The position numbers and the translations under genes are program-made. Below, piece after piece: positions 8,893 to 20,676 of a DNA stretch of 64,000 nucleotides. The notes beneath the pieces were generated by a model. It was not told where the DNA came from and did no database searches. It saw only the letters and a program-made list of their open reading frames with translations. The stretch is from Euborellia annulipes. Taxonomy: Eukaryota; Arthropoda; Insecta; Dermaptera; Anisolabididae. Position 1 is the first letter of the stretch, and each line of letters begins with the position of its first letter. The stretch covers positions 1 through 64,000 of the forward strand of contig JAKCPI010016530.1 in assembly GCA_023213315.1 (NCBI GenBank), read 5' to 3'.

Positions 8893-9435
8893 TTTTACTT
8901 TTTATTTTACTTATGAAAGCTAGTTAAATATAAAATTATAAAAAAAAGGTGATGTTATTAATTAATAAAAATAAATTTTTTTCGCTTTTATGAATATAAA
9001 AATGTCTGTCAAATATCTGTCTGTCATCCATTATCATTTTGCCACAAATCATAATTAACAAGTGACGATCTCTATTTTTTTTTTTTCTGTTCTTCTCACT
9101 CAACATTATTATAGAATTTCTTTCTTTTTTTTTTTAACAAATACGCAATTTCTCTTGTGAGTGATCACGGTGGTGATTTCTTTAAATATGCACCCTCCAT
9201 TAGAGAGAGAAGGGTCATGAGATAATCCGTAGGGTCTAAAAAAAAAACACTAAAAGGGGAGATAAAAAAAAAAAAAGTTAATTTCTTGAAAGCAAAATTT
9301 GATAAGATTATAAATAAAATAAAGTAAAAAAAAAAGAAAGAGTAATAATTTTGATAACTGTGCTGAAAATACTCTCGTTTTTCATTTCATGTATATCAGG
9401 GCTTTTAGATCATGAAATGAATCATTAATTAGGAT
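8893..9435. other. AT-rich spacer
   Basis: Many A and T homopolymers; no coding or repeat signal beyond low complexity. Confidence 0.5.
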
Positions 9436-9535
9436 GATAAAAAATCTGGTGTGACTGGTCGCTCTCATTGGTCATAGTTTTGAGGAAGGTGACGTTTCGT
9501 GTAGGTTGATTAGATTATTCAAAGTTTAATATTTT

Positions 9536-9625
9536 CTCATTTGGTATCCAAATGGCTTAAATAAAATCATCCGAACCCCCGACCCTTGGGTAGGCGAGCT
9601 ACCAAATACGCCAAGCCCGGGGACG
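9536..9625 (-). mobile_element. SINE-A head fragment
   Basis: The complement of the SINE-A palindrome region and head (GGTATCCAAATGGCTTAAAT to CCAAGCCCGGGG), with the B-box region partly deleted. A short HL1 hairpin piece lies just upstream (9439-9470). Confidence 0.6.
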
Positions 9626-9651
9626 GGTCTTAATCTTATATTATATCGAAA

Positions 9652-10050
9652 GCAAAAAATCTAGTGTGACTATCGCACAGCACACAACTTTCTCTTACCT
9701 TTGGTAAAAGAATGTTGTGTTCTGGGCTCACACCAGATTTTTTTTGTGTCGACATATATTTAGTTTCTGCTTATATAAGTCTAAAAGGTATACGGTATAT
9801 AATTCAAGATGTACAATTTATAATCGTGAGATAATATTTATATTTTGTTACCATGGTAACATCTTTCCTATGAAGTACAAGAGTAAAGTCTGCTTCAAAA
9901 GATTTCAAGGGCAAAATGACAATATACACAACAGAGGGGTATCTAACATAGATATAAAATTACAATCTCTCAGCTATTTTCGTTGTTGATATATTTTGTT
10001 CACAGACACACAGACAGGCTATGTTGCGGTATTCATACTTTAAAATCTCT
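9652..10050 (-). mobile_element. HL1 element, internally deleted
   Basis: The terminal hairpin (CTAGTGTGACTATCGCAC to CTCACACCAGATTTTT) is followed by GTCGACATATATTTAG, GTTACCATGGTAAC and a shortened body. The AT-hairpin end is absent. Confidence 0.7.
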
Positions 10051-10425
10051 CAAATTTTTTATTTTTTAAATTTAAGGGGGGAACGAGAGCGAAGTGGTTA
10101 CGCATGTTTTTTCCCGATAAAATGGCGTAGTGTGTCATAAAAAGTATGCCCAAAAAATCAAGTAATTCAAAAATTTGCCAAGAGATGTCAGCATGGTAGC
10201 TAATAATATTTAATGCATTTGGTTGATTTTCATTGATCATTTAACAATAAATACTTTATAAATGTTATTATATATTATGTATCTTTTATAAAAGCATAAA
10301 ATTATATAAATATAGGCCAAATATAGGCTAATACTAAATCGTCTGTTAGACTAGCCTGCCATCTATTGCAAGAATTCTGAACTAATTTGACAGTTGATTT
10401 TTAAATAAATCATCTAACAAGGCGT

Positions 10426-10722
10426 ACAAGTATTACGAAACGCAATTTTTGAGGATTTTTGACTTCCTTCCCCCCCCCCCCCCCCCCCCATGTAACGCGC
10501 CGTAACATTTTTTTTGGACCCTCCCCCTAGACGTTACGTAACGCTCAACTGGCAATTTTATCTAAAAGTCACAATTATGTTGCCCAAAGTATCGGAAAGT
10601 CGGTAAAATACCAGTTACGTAACGCGTTGTTCAACCCCCCTCCCCCCATTGTAACGCATGGTAAGGTTTTACGAGACCACCTCCTCCCAAATTGCGTTAC
10701 GTAATACTTGTACGCTCCCTGA
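10426..10722. mobile_element. MITE with GCGTACAAGTATTACG ends
   Basis: GCGTACAAGTATTACG near 10422-10437 is inverted at about 10700-10716 (GTAATACTTGTACGC). ACGTAACGC-type motifs and C runs recur inside. The right end CGCTCCCTG suggests a hAT-like CAGGGAGCG terminus, but no clean 8-bp duplication was found. Confidence 0.55.
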
Positions 10723-11030
10723 GCCAGATAAGCTTATGTATCTATATATAACAATAGCGGTGTGTCCGTCTGTCCGTCCGTCTGTCACGCTCTGTTTGAC
10801 CAACTTCCCGTTGGAATTTTGAAACGAAATTTTGCAGTCTTATAGAGGACATTATGGAGAGTCCAGGAAAATTCCTATAACTTTTTGAGTTATTAATTCC
10901 TAAAGATACTATTTCTCCCATAGGAAATGTATAAAGAAATATTTAAGTATTCTTTGCAGTTGTGTATTCTTTGAATGTAAACAAATCCTCAAGCAGGCAC
11001 TGGATTGGAATACGTAGTAATAATAATTTT

Positions 11031-11310
11031 TTTGCCCCCGGGTTTGGCGTAGTAAGTAGCGCGTCTACCTCCTATACCAAACGTCGCGGGTTCGGACCCA
11101 GGCAGTCCGATGATTTTATTTAAGCCATTTGGATACCAGATGGCTTAAATAGAAATGCCTGAACCCACAATAGATATATTACTCTACAACGGTTATCGTC
11201 AAAGTCTTATATGGCCTAAGTTGCCGAAAAGACTGTGTGAATGTGTGTGTGAATGTGAGTGTGAATGAGAAAAAAGTGTGAATGTTTTAAAAAAAAAAAA
11301 TAATAATAAT
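11031..11310 (+). mobile_element. tRNA-derived SINE (SINE-A), 16-bp TSD
   Basis: The head is GCGTAGTAAGTAGCGCGTC with GGGTTCGGACCCAGG, then the TTTGGATACCAGATGGC palindrome and the (GTGTGAATG)n tail. TAATAATAATTTTTTT occurs on both sides, consistent with retroposition. Confidence 0.8.
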
Positions 11311-11322
11311 AATTTTTTTGAG

Positions 11323-11585
11323 TTCACGGGGCTTGGAGTAGTTGGTAGCGTGCCTACCTTTTATACCGAACGTCGAGGGTTCGGACCCCAGGCAGTCCAA
11401 TGATTTTATTTAAGGCATTTGGATACCAAATGGCTTAAATAGAAATGCCTGAACCCCCAATAGATTTATAAATCAATTAACGGTTATCGTCAACGTCTTA
11501 AATGGCCTAAGTTGCCGAAAAGACTGTGTGAATGTGAGTGTGAATGTGAAAAAAGTGTGAGTGTTTTTATAAAAAAAAAAAAAAA
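11323..11585 (+). mobile_element. tRNA-derived SINE (SINE-A)
   Basis: It starts CACGGGGCTTGGAGTAGTTG, with B box GGGTTCGGACCCC, and ends in GTGTGAGTGTTTTTATAAA. It lies directly next to the previous SINE in the same orientation. Confidence 0.8.
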
Positions 11586-11711
11586 TTTCTTTTCTTAATT
11601 AAGAAAAGGCGAGGGTCTGCCGCAGGCGGGCCCGGACCAGCTGGTGGAGGTCCAGGGGGGCGTAAGAGATGGACCCTGGGTGATCCAGGAGTGCGAACCA
11701 CCTCCGGCTAG

Positions 11712-12395
11712 TCAAATAATAAAATGCCTCAAATAAATAATAATAAAATTTGTTGGGGGGGGGGGGGGTTGTATCTCTAAATATGAGTTCACGTCCCCGC
11801 CCCTCCGTAAAAACAGACGCCTCTGACATACCATGTTATATTACAATTATCCGTGTACATTCCCCTCCCCCGCTGGTATGTTTACCCCCCCCCCCCTCCC
11901 CCTGGGAATAAGGCAACTGTTGTGAGGTGGAATTTTTTTACAATCATACTTTTCCTTTCTAATAGTGTTGGAAAGTAATATGACGGTCACATCAGTTCTC
12001 TTTCAATATCTTCTCACCCCCCCCCCCCCCTTTAAAATCGATGACATTAATATGGAATTTAAAAATACCGAATGTATTTTATAGATGGAATTCGTTATCA
12101 ATCAAAAATTGACAAAAAAGTCAATATTTAGAAAATGAGAAAATCATTTGATGTCAATTCCCCTTTTTTTCTTTTTTCTTTTTCAATATTTATCACAAAT
12201 TTATTATTAGTGAATGCTAATTCATTTTTAATATTGAATATAAAAAAAAAATCTTTATTATTTCTTCGATTTTCATAACATCTGAGGCTTTAAAATCAAT
12301 ATGGAAAATTTACAAGCTGTGGATTTTATAGCTGTTAGTTGATGAATAATGAAAAAATAGCAGCTTTCGTTTATTAGCAGCTAGTTTCGTTTATT
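11712..12395. other. Spacer with G and C runs
   Basis: Long G (11755-11768) and C (11886-11900, 12017-12031) homopolymers in AT-rich sequence. No gene is seen. Confidence 0.45.
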
Positions 12396-12545
12396 AAGGT
12401 GTGCGTTAGTAGCCGATTGAGAAGCTGGTTACTCTAGGCGGCAAGAGATGGCGTTAGCTCTGCCCAGAGAGAAACAAGCATTAATCTTTCTTTTGAAAGG
12501 TTACAGCTAATTAATTAAAGGCAACAAATTAATTATTTTTTAACA
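12396..12545 (-). repeat. Dispersed repeat, empty site of the 21307 fold-back
   Basis: The reverse complement of this segment matches 21213-21303 joined to 22347-22385, including TGGGCAGARCTAACKCCATC and GAGTAACCAG. The copy here is uninterrupted, so it is a paralogous empty site for the fold-back element. Confidence 0.7.
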
Positions 12546-12859
12546 CAATGATTACTAATTGAATCGTTTATTTCAGAAAGGGCACATATCACATTTTTTT
12601 ACAAACAGTTTTTTGTTATGAAATGGGTTCTGTTGGTGTAGACACATTTGTTGTTAAAAGGGGCACATCTCCAACTGTGTTCTAATGGTTTCTATGGAGC
12701 ACTGAAAATAGCGTTTGTTTGAGGAAAGGCACAAATTCTGGAGCAAAAAAGCACTTTTTGTCTGAATTTTTAATTTGTGATATGTTCCCTTTCTCAAATA
12801 AACGATTCAATTTTATTATGTATAAGATATAGACATAATTTTTTAAATTATCCTTTATT

Positions 12860-13610
12860 TAATGCGATGTCCAGATTTTGATGGATATACACGTTTTGAG
12901 GTCCCCTGAGTTCGAAAAAGTGGCAACATTGTCCGCCTGTCTATGTGTGTGTGTATATATTTAAGTTAGGCACTTCGCTGGCACGTGACACGAAGCTTTC
13001 GAACAAAATTGGCCATAGAGTAGGCCTACTAGTACTTTACTGATGCACTTTTTCAGTTTTTTTCGATTTTCTCAAAATAAAATCGAATCAATTAATTTTT
13101 ATATGCTCTTTAAAATGTATATTCTCATTTTGTCATTGAAATCTTTCGAAGCCCACTTTACTCTTGTACTTCATAGGTAAGATAGGAGAAATGATTGCCA
13201 TGGTAGCAAAATATAAATATTTTCCCATACTTATAAATTGCCCCCGGACTTGGCGTAGTTGGTAACGCACCTGCCTTGTACACCAAGGGTCGGGGGTTCA
13301 GATCCCAGGCAATCCGATGACTTTATTTGAGCCATTTGGATACCAAATGGCTTAAATAAAAATGCCTGGACCCCCAATATGTATATTAATCAATAACGGA
13401 TATCGTAAAAGTCTTAAATGGGTTGAGTTGCCTGAAAAGACTGTCTGTATGTGTGTGTGAATGTGAGTGTGATTGGGAAAAAGTGTGAGCGTTAAAAAAA
13501 AACAAAAATTTACATCTTTAATTTTAATATATTGGCGGAAACTAAATATATGTCGACACGAAAAATCTGGCGTGACAAGCACAGTTTGCGACCAGTCACA
13601 CCAGATTTGT
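12860..13610 (+). mobile_element. HL1 element split by a SINE
   Basis: HL1 body 12860-13237 (GATGTCCAGATTTTGATGG to CATACTTATAAATT) resumes at 13508 (TTTACATCTTTAATTTTAAT) to a shortened terminal hairpin ending CACACCAGATTTG. The 5' AT hairpin is missing. Confidence 0.75.
13238..13500 (+). mobile_element. tRNA-derived SINE (SINE-A) in HL1
   Basis: The head CCCCGGACTTGGCGTAGTTG with A box, and GGGGGTTCAGATCCC as B box, are followed by the ATACCAAATGG palindrome and the GTGTGAGCG tail. It sits inside HL1 at ATAAATT. Confidence 0.8.
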
Positions 13611-13705
13611 TTAACCTTTTTCGGCTACAGAGGCCATTTTCAGTATTATTTTTAAAAAGTAAAAATTATTCAAAATAAAGTAGACTCACCGAGTACTGCA
13701 GATAT

Positions 13706-14385
13706 TATTCAATAACAAGGTTTAGGCCTTTTCAGTACACAAATAAAAAATATAATTTTTTTGTTTTTTTAAATCATATTTATTTTAAAAGGTTAACAAA
13801 CCAATGTAGGTTTCGACAGCTTCCAGCTTGTCTTCCTCAGTGTTGGGTTTGTATTTTAACATTTTAACGTTTAACAATTTTCAATGATTTTTACAGATAT
13901 CCTCTCGAGGAACAAACAACCTTCTCCATAGAATTCCCAACACTTTCTTATCAACATACTTCAATTAAAACATTGCGATTAATTGGACCCTGTTATGCAA
14001 TGGTGTGTCAAAGACCAAAAAATTAAAAATTGAGTTAAGCACGGAATATTGTTTCAAATGCTATAATTAATAGTATTTTTTATGGAATATGTCCTAAAAA
14101 AATTTATATTTAATGTTACTTGCACAATTGACAAGAAAAATTATATATAATCTAATCAAAACAAAAAACTTTAATGTTAATTTTCTCAAATCTCGGTAGC
14201 TGGCGCTTGACACACCATTGCATAACAGGGTCCAATTGTAAATTTAATTTTGACAAGCTGGAAGCTGTCGAAACCTACATTGGTTTGTTAACCTTTTAAA
14301 AGGCTAAATATGATTTAAAAAAAAAAAAAAAAAATTATATTTTTTATTTGTGTACTGAAAAGGCCTAAACCTCGTTATTGAATAC
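13706..14385. mobile_element. Fold-back element with hammerhead-like core
   Basis: The arms TTCAATAACAAGGTTTAGGC and its complement near 14365-14384 extend about 150 bp inward to GGTTTCGACAGCTTCCAGC. The left arm's minus strand reads CUGAGGA, stem II pairing GACA and GCU with AGC and UGUC, then GAAACC (13810-13840). The right arm keeps stem II and GAAACC but has lost CUGAGGA. A TGGACCC-type MITE (13984-14234) lies in the loop. Confidence 0.6.
13984..14234 (+). mobile_element. TGGACCCTG MITE
   Basis: 251 bp with ends TGGACCCTGTTATGCA and TGCATAACAGGGTCCA. The body (AAGCACGGAATATTGTTTC, TTTAATGTTACTTGCAC, TCTCGGTAGCTGGCGCTTG) matches 30656-30912 and 54836-55089. No protein. The terminal pattern and the TA flanks in sister copies suggest a Tc1/mariner-like MITE. 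Confidence 0.75.
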
Positions 14386-14386
14386 G

Positions 14387-15660
14387 TAAAATAAGTTCAA
14401 TTAAGCACTAAGGGGAAAAAAAGCAGCCTAATTTGTGTAGAAAATTAAATAACTAATGGTTGCTTCAGCAATAAGCATATTACTTATAATAAACTTACTT
14501 AAAAAACAGAAATAAAATTAATTTATATTAAAAATTTTTTTTTTAATCATATTTATAATAGCATTAGCATTTTAAGATTTAATATAGGCGGATTTTTTTA
14601 TTTAATTTTGTGAGCCTATGAATACAAATATATTTATTTAACAACTCATTACAATTCGATATAGGTACATTAGATGACTATGTTAAAATAATTATGCAAA
14701 GAAAGAAGAAAAAAAATGTTTCTTCCTTCATCGCCTTTTTTTCCTTTCAATTCCCCCCCCCCCGGCACCCGTCGCTCTTTCCATATGCAAAAAAAAAAAA
14801 CTTATTCCAGTTGAAAATTGAATAAAACCAATTGAATTCGTGTTATGAATTATAAAACGGAATCATATCTCTATAGAGAAGCGTATTATTATGTGTAGAG
14901 GGTGGGGGCTGGGAGAGGGGCGAAGGGGGGGGGGGGTATATTACATATTTAAAGAAAAAAAAAATACATTAAAACAGCATTAATTTTCGAGGGAAAAATA
15001 ATAAAAGCATGTTTGGCTATTGAGAGAGTAAAAGAGAGAATGGCAATCCCTCTTGATTGATAATACCATCAATGGTTATCACAAAATTCAATTAAAAATA
15101 CAAAAAAAAAAAAAAAATATACAAACCAATAAATAAAAACACCTTACAATTAGAAAGAAAATGATATTTTTTTAATTTTATTTTGACAGCGAATATTCTT
15201 TTTTTTTTAGGTTATGGATAGGATTATTATTATTTATTTTTTTTTTTAACCAAAAATATTGAACTACTCTTCCAGAAAATAGCATCTATGTTTTTGACAG
15301 GAATCAGGAACTTTATCAAATAAATTGCATCTCTTTAGGACACCGTACTATTCCCTCAATAATGTTATTTTCGTGAGTAGAGGCGGAAGAATCATAAGGA
15401 ATCCAACACTCCCAGGGTCGCCGGAACGAATTTGAATCAGGGGGGGCAAATAGTTTTTTTTAGAAAATAAAAATTTTAATATGTTCAAATAGTATAAAAC
15501 TATAACAAATCTACTATACTATATGGACCCTTTACAATACTATCAAACGCTGCTACCAAATTTTAAATAAAATCACAAGTTTTTAATAAAATTAAAATTT
15601 TAAAAAATTTGCTAGTGATTTTATCAAAATTTTTTTAGGCTAATATTTATGAATACAATA
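14387..15660. other. AT-rich spacer
   Basis: Contains homopolymers (C run 14752-14764, G run 14925-14936) and AT-rich sequence. No coding exon or named repeat was recognised. Confidence 0.45.
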
Positions 15661-15668
15661 TTCTTTAG

Positions 15669-15957
15669 GCCCTCGGGGCTTGGTGTAGATGGTTAGCGTG
15701 CTAACCTCGTATACCAAACGTCGCGGGTTCGGACCCCAGGCAGTCCGATGATTTTATTTAAGCCATTTGGATACCAAATGGCTTAAATAAAAATGCCTGG
15801 ACCCCCAATATATATAAATTCATAAATAACGGTTATCGTTAAATGTCTTATATGGCCTGAGTTGCCGAAAATACAGTGTGAATGTGTGTGTGAGTGTGAG
15901 TGTGAATGAGAAAAAAGTGTGAATGTTTTTTTAAGAAAAGAAAAAAAAAATAATTTT
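15669..15957 (+). mobile_element. tRNA-derived SINE (SINE-A), full
   Basis: CCCTCGGGGCTTGGTGTAGA starts the head. CGCGGGTTCGGACCCC is an intact B box. The CCATTTGGATACCAAATGG palindrome, GGTTATCG box, GAGTTGCCGAAAA box and (GTGTGAGTG)n tail follow. It is among the best-preserved copies. Confidence 0.85.
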
Positions 15958-15985
15958 TTTGAGGGATATTTGATAGAGGATTATA

Positions 15986-16288
15986 AGGGAAGGCGAAAAA
16001 TAAAACAAAAATCTATTTTTTGTCGACGTTTCGAGTGCCGATCGCACTCTTCATAGGACAAAAATGATGTCAATTGTCAGGTCGTTTGACATGGCAGTTG
16101 CAACGTTTTACTTTTAATTATTGAAGACTCAGTATTTGACCTCGAAATACTAGAGCTCAAAAATGAAAATGGTAAAAAGGTATCTGCATGTCAAACGCCT
16201 GAGTGCATCATTTTTGTCCTGATGAAGAGTGGATCGGTGAAATCGACAAAAATAGATTGTTTTATTTTTTCCTGTAAGCACCTCATAA
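15986..16288. mobile_element. Fold-back element, relative of 50299, decayed cores
   Basis: The ends AAGGCGAAAAATAAAAC and TTTATTTTTTCCTG are imperfectly inverted. The minus strand near 16028-16058 reads CUAUGA (one base short), AGAGUGC, loop, GGCACUC, GAAACGUC. The right core (16219-16243) reads CUGAUGA then a damaged stem II. Internal TGACATGGCAGT is shared with 50299-51214, so it is a shortened member of the same family. Confidence 0.55.
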
Positions 16289-16292
16289 AAAA

Positions 16293-16354
16293 AAACAATT
16301 TTCCGTGCTTAACTTAATTTTTAATTTTTTTTTGGCGCTAGACACACTAATGCG
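16293..16354 (-). mobile_element. TGGACCC MITE end fragment
   Basis: TTGGCGCTAGACACACTAAT and GCGTAACAGG match the right terminus of the MITE at 30656-30912; the final GTCCA is replaced by unrelated sequence. Confidence 0.6.
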
Positions 16355-16990
16355 TAACAGGTGTTGTGCTGTTCGTTGCTGTCGTCCTCCGGGATGCCCG
16401 TTGTTGTCGCTGGTTAGATGGCCGTTGGTGAGGGAGAGAGTTTTAGGGTATTCAAAAGAGACGTTTTGTGATAATTTGGGTTTTATTCAAAATGTAATAT
16501 TGTACAGCAACGGGTCCCAGAGTTGTGAGTGACGAGCTCCAGGTTTACGGGTAGACGGCCCGAGCCCGTTATTGTTATTGTTATTTTTCAAATTTGATCA
16601 ATACTATCACTTCACTATGATAGAACAGAAAGAGTCCCTCCTCAACTAGGACATCCTCCCTAGCATAAAAGAGGTTGGATAAAAGAACCAGAAATAAGGA
16701 TTAGTTCACTAGCTAGAGACGAACGCAGGAGGAGGAGTTAGAGATAGGAAATAATGTGACTTCACGGGGTGTCGGTAGATGGCTACGGCCAGAGGCCGGT
16801 TGGGTTTGAAGTGTGTGTCTCCGTGGACGAAAGCACCTCGGGCAATAACGGGGCAGATAGGAATTTCAAATAATAACTTTGAATATAATCTGAGAATGGA
16901 TCAGCATCCTTTAAGGTAATAAGGGAGGTGAAGGGCCTGGAGTGAGGCCCCAGGGGTCATCGCATCAAAATGATTCACACTTTATGCTCT
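16355..16990. repeat. GC-richer unclassified block
   Basis: GC content is higher than in flanking DNA. It has GGGAGGTGAAGGGCCT at about 16923, shared with about 32614. No coding frame of convincing composition. It could be a decayed LTR or other retroelement. Confidence 0.35.
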
Positions 16991-17396
16991 TTGATTGCCT
17001 CAATTAAATCCATTTCGATTGGATGCTCTCTTTTATTTTTTAATTATAATTAATAGAATTATTATAATCAATAAAATTTCATTCATTTGCTGGTGTCAAA
17101 GATAAATATTAAAAAAAAAAAATCCTTTTTTAAATAAATTGTAATATTTTATTTTGATTTTAATATTGAATAAAGTTATAAAAATTATATCAGAGGTGTG
17201 CGTGTTTTTTTTTTTTTTTTTTTTTTTTCAACTCGAATTAGATTTTATTAATAAATGATGGGATATGATTTATTTTAATAAATAAAAAATAAATAAATAA
17301 AAAAAAAAGGTGTCAAGAATAACGCGAGACTTTCCTATCGAGGGGGGGGGCAGCTGCCCTCCTTCTAAACTTGAAATATAAATAAAAAAACTTAAA

Positions 17397-17660
17397 GCCT
17401 ACGGGCTTGGTCTGGTTGGTAGCGTGCCTACCTTCTATACCTAACGTTGTGGATTCGGATCCCAGGCAGTCCGATGATTTTATTTAAGCCATTTGGATAC
17501 CAAATGGTTTAAATAAGAATGCCTGAACTCCCAATATGTATATTAATTAATAACGGATATCGTCTAAAGTCTTATATGGCCTAAGTTGCCGAAAAGACTG
17601 TGTGAGGTGTGAGTGTGAATGGGAAAAAGTGTGAGTGTTTTTTTATAAAAAAGAAAAAAA
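17397..17660 (+). mobile_element. tRNA-derived SINE (SINE-A)
   Basis: Head GGGCTTGGTCTGGTTGGTAG, diverged B box GTGGATTCGGATCCC, then palindrome, GTTGCCGAAAAGAC and GTGTGAGTG tail. Directly followed by an HL1 3' fragment. Confidence 0.75.
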
Positions 17661-17667
17661 AAATTCT

Positions 17668-17778
17668 AATATATCGATGGAAACTAAGCATATGTCGACA
17701 CAAAAAATCTTGTGTGACAAGTACATTACACAACTTTCAATTACCGAGGGTAATAGAAAGTCACATCAGGTTTTTTTA
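17668..17778 (+). mobile_element. HL1 3' fragment
   Basis: ATATCGATGGAAACTAAGCA, GTCGACAC and a shortened terminal hairpin ending AGTCACATCAGGTTTTT. Confidence 0.65.
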
Positions 17779-18447
17779 CGATGACTAAGGGCTTCCCAAG
17801 TGAACCGTCTTTGCTTGTTGGGGGATGCGTTCAGCATTTGATTTGACATCTTTTCCCCCTAATGATGGAAGGCAATTAGCCCACGAAAAGTTACTTGACG
17901 AGTAGAAAAATCAGGATTGTATTTGTTTTGATTTTATCTTGGCATCCTGGGAATAGGCATTCATTTTATATACGTACTACATACAGTGTATGTATTTATA
18001 CCAAACTGCATGCAACTTTTATTGCTAATGAAAAAAAAAAAATATCACAAGTGAAATTGCCTGGAATATAATTTGATTTAGAGTTGGGGGGGGGGGGGGG
18101 ATTTAAACTCTTGTTTACCCATTCTCTCTCTCTCTCTCTCTATACCTGAGTTATTTCCGGGTATGTTGATAGATAAACAAACACGTATGTTTGAAAAGAA
18201 ATTTTCATTAATAAATGCATGTTATATTGTGGTGCTATATTTGTATTTATTTATCAATTCAATCAGCCGGAGTATCAGTCACTACAAGCACAATTATTTA
18301 TTTTTTTCTGGCAAAGATGAAACTAAGAAGTACGATAGAGGAGCGATAGTACCCCCCCCCCCCCCCAATTAAGTGATGCCAAGCTTGGATTGGAGACCCC
18401 GAGTAATCAACGTCTAGAATGTCCTTCGGAAGCCATCGGTACTTTGT
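17779..18447. other. Spacer
   Basis: AT-rich, with G run 18087-18100, (CT)n 18123-18141 and C run 18351-18366. No gene recognised. Confidence 0.45.
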
Positions 18448-18451
18448 ATTA

Positions 18452-19120
18452 AAAAATCTGGTGTGACTGGCGCACAGCACACAACTTTCTCTTACCTTCG
18501 GTAATCGAAAGTTGTGTACTGTGCTTGTCACACGAGATTTTTTGTGTCGACATGTATTTAGTTCCCGGCAGTAGGAAATATTTGAATTCAGATGTAAAAT
18601 TTATAAGTATGGGAAAATATTTATATTTTGTTACCATGGCAACCATTTCTCCTATCTTTCCTATGAAGCACAAGAGTAAAGTGTGCTTCAAACAATTTTG
18701 AGGGCAAAACGAGAATATACATTTGAAAGAACATCTAAAAAATAATTGATTTTTGAATTTTAATCAAAATCGTTAGAGCGAATTTTGAGAAAATCGAAAA
18801 AAACTGAAAAACTACATCAGTAAAGTACTAGTACTATTTGGCCGATTTTGATTAAAAGCTTATTTTGTCGGTCCCGGGGGGTGTTTAACTTAAATATAAA
18901 ATTTCAGCCTCATAGCTCAATTCCTTCATGCTTAAAATTGAACACACACACACAGACAGACACACAGACAGACAGACCATGTCGCGAAAACCACTTTTTT
19001 GGATTCAGGGGACCTCAAAACGTGAAGATCCATCAAAAGCTCGACATCGAATTTTTGACATGAATCCAATACTTTCTCTCTATATATATATTACATATAT
19101 ACATAGGTAAGAGAAAGTAA
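18452..19120 (-). mobile_element. HL1 element, full-length
   Basis: Reads from the terminal hairpin (ATCTGGTGTGACTGGCGCAC) through GTTACCATGGCAAC, AGTACTAGTACT, a (CA/GACA)n tract (18943-18976) and ACTTTCTCTC to GGTAAGAGAAAGTAAAAA. Complete family structure. Confidence 0.85.
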
Positions 19121-19318
19121 AAATATATATAAATAAATTCAACCCTTAAATGGCCATTGTAGCCGAAAGGGAAAGTAAAAAAAAATCAATACAATCGATA
19201 GTTTTCTATGATTTTTCTGATACAGAGGGTATCTCGTGACAAAGTAGGAAATAATTTACTTAGTAAATTCAAAGGGGTGCTCTCGCTGTGGATTTTCTTA
19301 ACATTAAACATTTTAATA

Positions 19319-19600
19319 GCCCTCGGGGCTTGGCGTAGAGGTTAGCGTGCTAACCTCGTATACCAAACGTCACGGGTTCGGACCCCAGGCAGTCCGATGA
19401 TTTTATTTAAGCCATTTGGATACCAAATGGCTTAAATAAGAATGCCTGGACCCCAATAAATATACAGTATTTATATAATAACGGTTATCGTAAAAAGTCT
19501 TATATGGCCTAAGTTGCCGAAAAGACTGTGTGAATGTGTGTGTGAGTGTGAGCGTGAATGGGAAAAAAGTGTGAATGTTTAAAAAAAAAAAAAAATTTTA
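19319..19600 (+). mobile_element. tRNA-derived SINE (SINE-A), full
   Basis: Head GCCCTCGGGGCTTGGCGTAG, B box CACGGGTTCGGACCCC, palindrome, GTTGCCGAAAAGAC and GTGTGAATG tail followed by A-rich sequence. Confidence 0.85.
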
Positions 19601-19905
19601 ATAATGGTTATTTCTCCATATATAAGAAAAACAAGTGCCTGCTTGAGGATTTGTTTGCATTCATAGAATATACAAATGCAAAGAATACATAAATATTTCT
19701 CTATACATTTCCTATGCGAGAATTAATAACTTTAAGAATTAATAACTCAAAAATTGGAAGTGTTAGGGACCAAAACGTATTTTTCCCTGAACCAGTTTTT
19801 TATGCTCAATAAGTATATGTAATTATTATTTTCCTACGACCTTTAGTTCAGGCCGTACTTTTTATGCGTACAGACGGACAGACACCGGAGTCTCTGCATA
19901 AGCTC
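19601..19905 (-). mobile_element. HL2 Helitron fragment
   Basis: Complement of the HL2 body: GTGCCTGCTTGAGGATTTG, AGAATACATAAATATTTCTC and GACGGACAGACACCGGAG. Neither GC-rich terminus is present. Confidence 0.65.
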
Positions 19906-20104
19906 TCTCCCCCTTAGTATGTACTACGTACAGTGAGAGCTAAAATTAGTCTAACTTCCTTGACAATAAAAAAATCTAGTGTGACTGGTCGCACAGCACT
20001 CAACTTTCTCTTACCTTCGGCAATCGAAAGTTGTGTTCTGTGCTTGTCACACTAGATATTTTGTCTCAACATATACATGTATTTAGTTTCCGCTGATATA
20101 TTAA

Positions 20105-20370
20105 ATTTTTTTGTTTTTTTAACACTCACACTTTTTTCCCATTCACATTCACACACACATACACACAGTCTTTTTCGGCAACTTAGGCCATATAAGCCTT
20201 TAAACCATACTAGTATTTATAATATATATTTTTTTGGCATCCAGGCATTCATATTTAAGCCATTTGGATAGCAAATGGCTTAAATAAAATCATCGGATTG
20301 CCTGGGATCCGAACCCTCGACCCTTCATATACAAGGCAGGTGCCCTACCAACTACGACAAGCCCGGGGCA
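20105..20370 (-). mobile_element. SINE-A in HL1
   Basis: Complement of SINE-A: T-rich tail, CTTTTTCGGCAACTTAGGCC, the palindrome, GGGATCCGAACCC and CAAGCCCGGGG. Confidence 0.75.
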
Positions 20371-20380
20371 TGTTTTTTTT

Positions 20381-20626
20381 TTTAATTTAAAAAGATTCAC
20401 ACTTTTTTCTCATTCACACTCACATTCACACAGTCTTTTCGGCATCTCAGGCCATTTAAGACTTTGACGATAACCGTTATTTATAAATTTGTCTATATTG
20501 GGGTCCAGGCATTCTTGTTTAAGCCATCTTGTATCCAAATGGCTTAAATAAAATCATCGGACTCCCTGGGGTCCGAACCCGCGACGTTTGGTATACGAGG
20601 TTAGCACGCGGGCCCCGAGGGCTATT
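20381..20626 (-). mobile_element. SINE-A in HL1
   Basis: Complement of SINE-A with GGGGTCCGAACCCGCGACG and a truncated head (GGTTAGCACGCGGGCCCCGA). Confidence 0.75.
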
Positions 20627-20676
20627 AAAATTCAAGATGTAAAATTTATAAACATGGGAGAATATTTATATTTTGT

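Larger units (their letters stand above)
10741..11711 (+). mobile_element. HL2 Helitron, full-length, hosting two SINEs
   Basis: The 5' end TCTATATATAACAATAGCGG follows an A, and the 3' end GGCTAG precedes a T, with a CCTGG/CCAGG hairpin and AGTGCGAACC before it: the TC...CTAG-T pattern of Helitrons inserting between A and T. The 5' part holds (GTCC/GTCT)n. The 3' GC-rich part (from 11607, GGCGAGGGTCTGCC) matches the other HL2 end at 42037-42130 and 46161-46240. No Rep/helicase coding sequence is present, so it is non-autonomous. Two SINE-A copies are inserted near 11031 and 11325. Confidence 0.7.
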
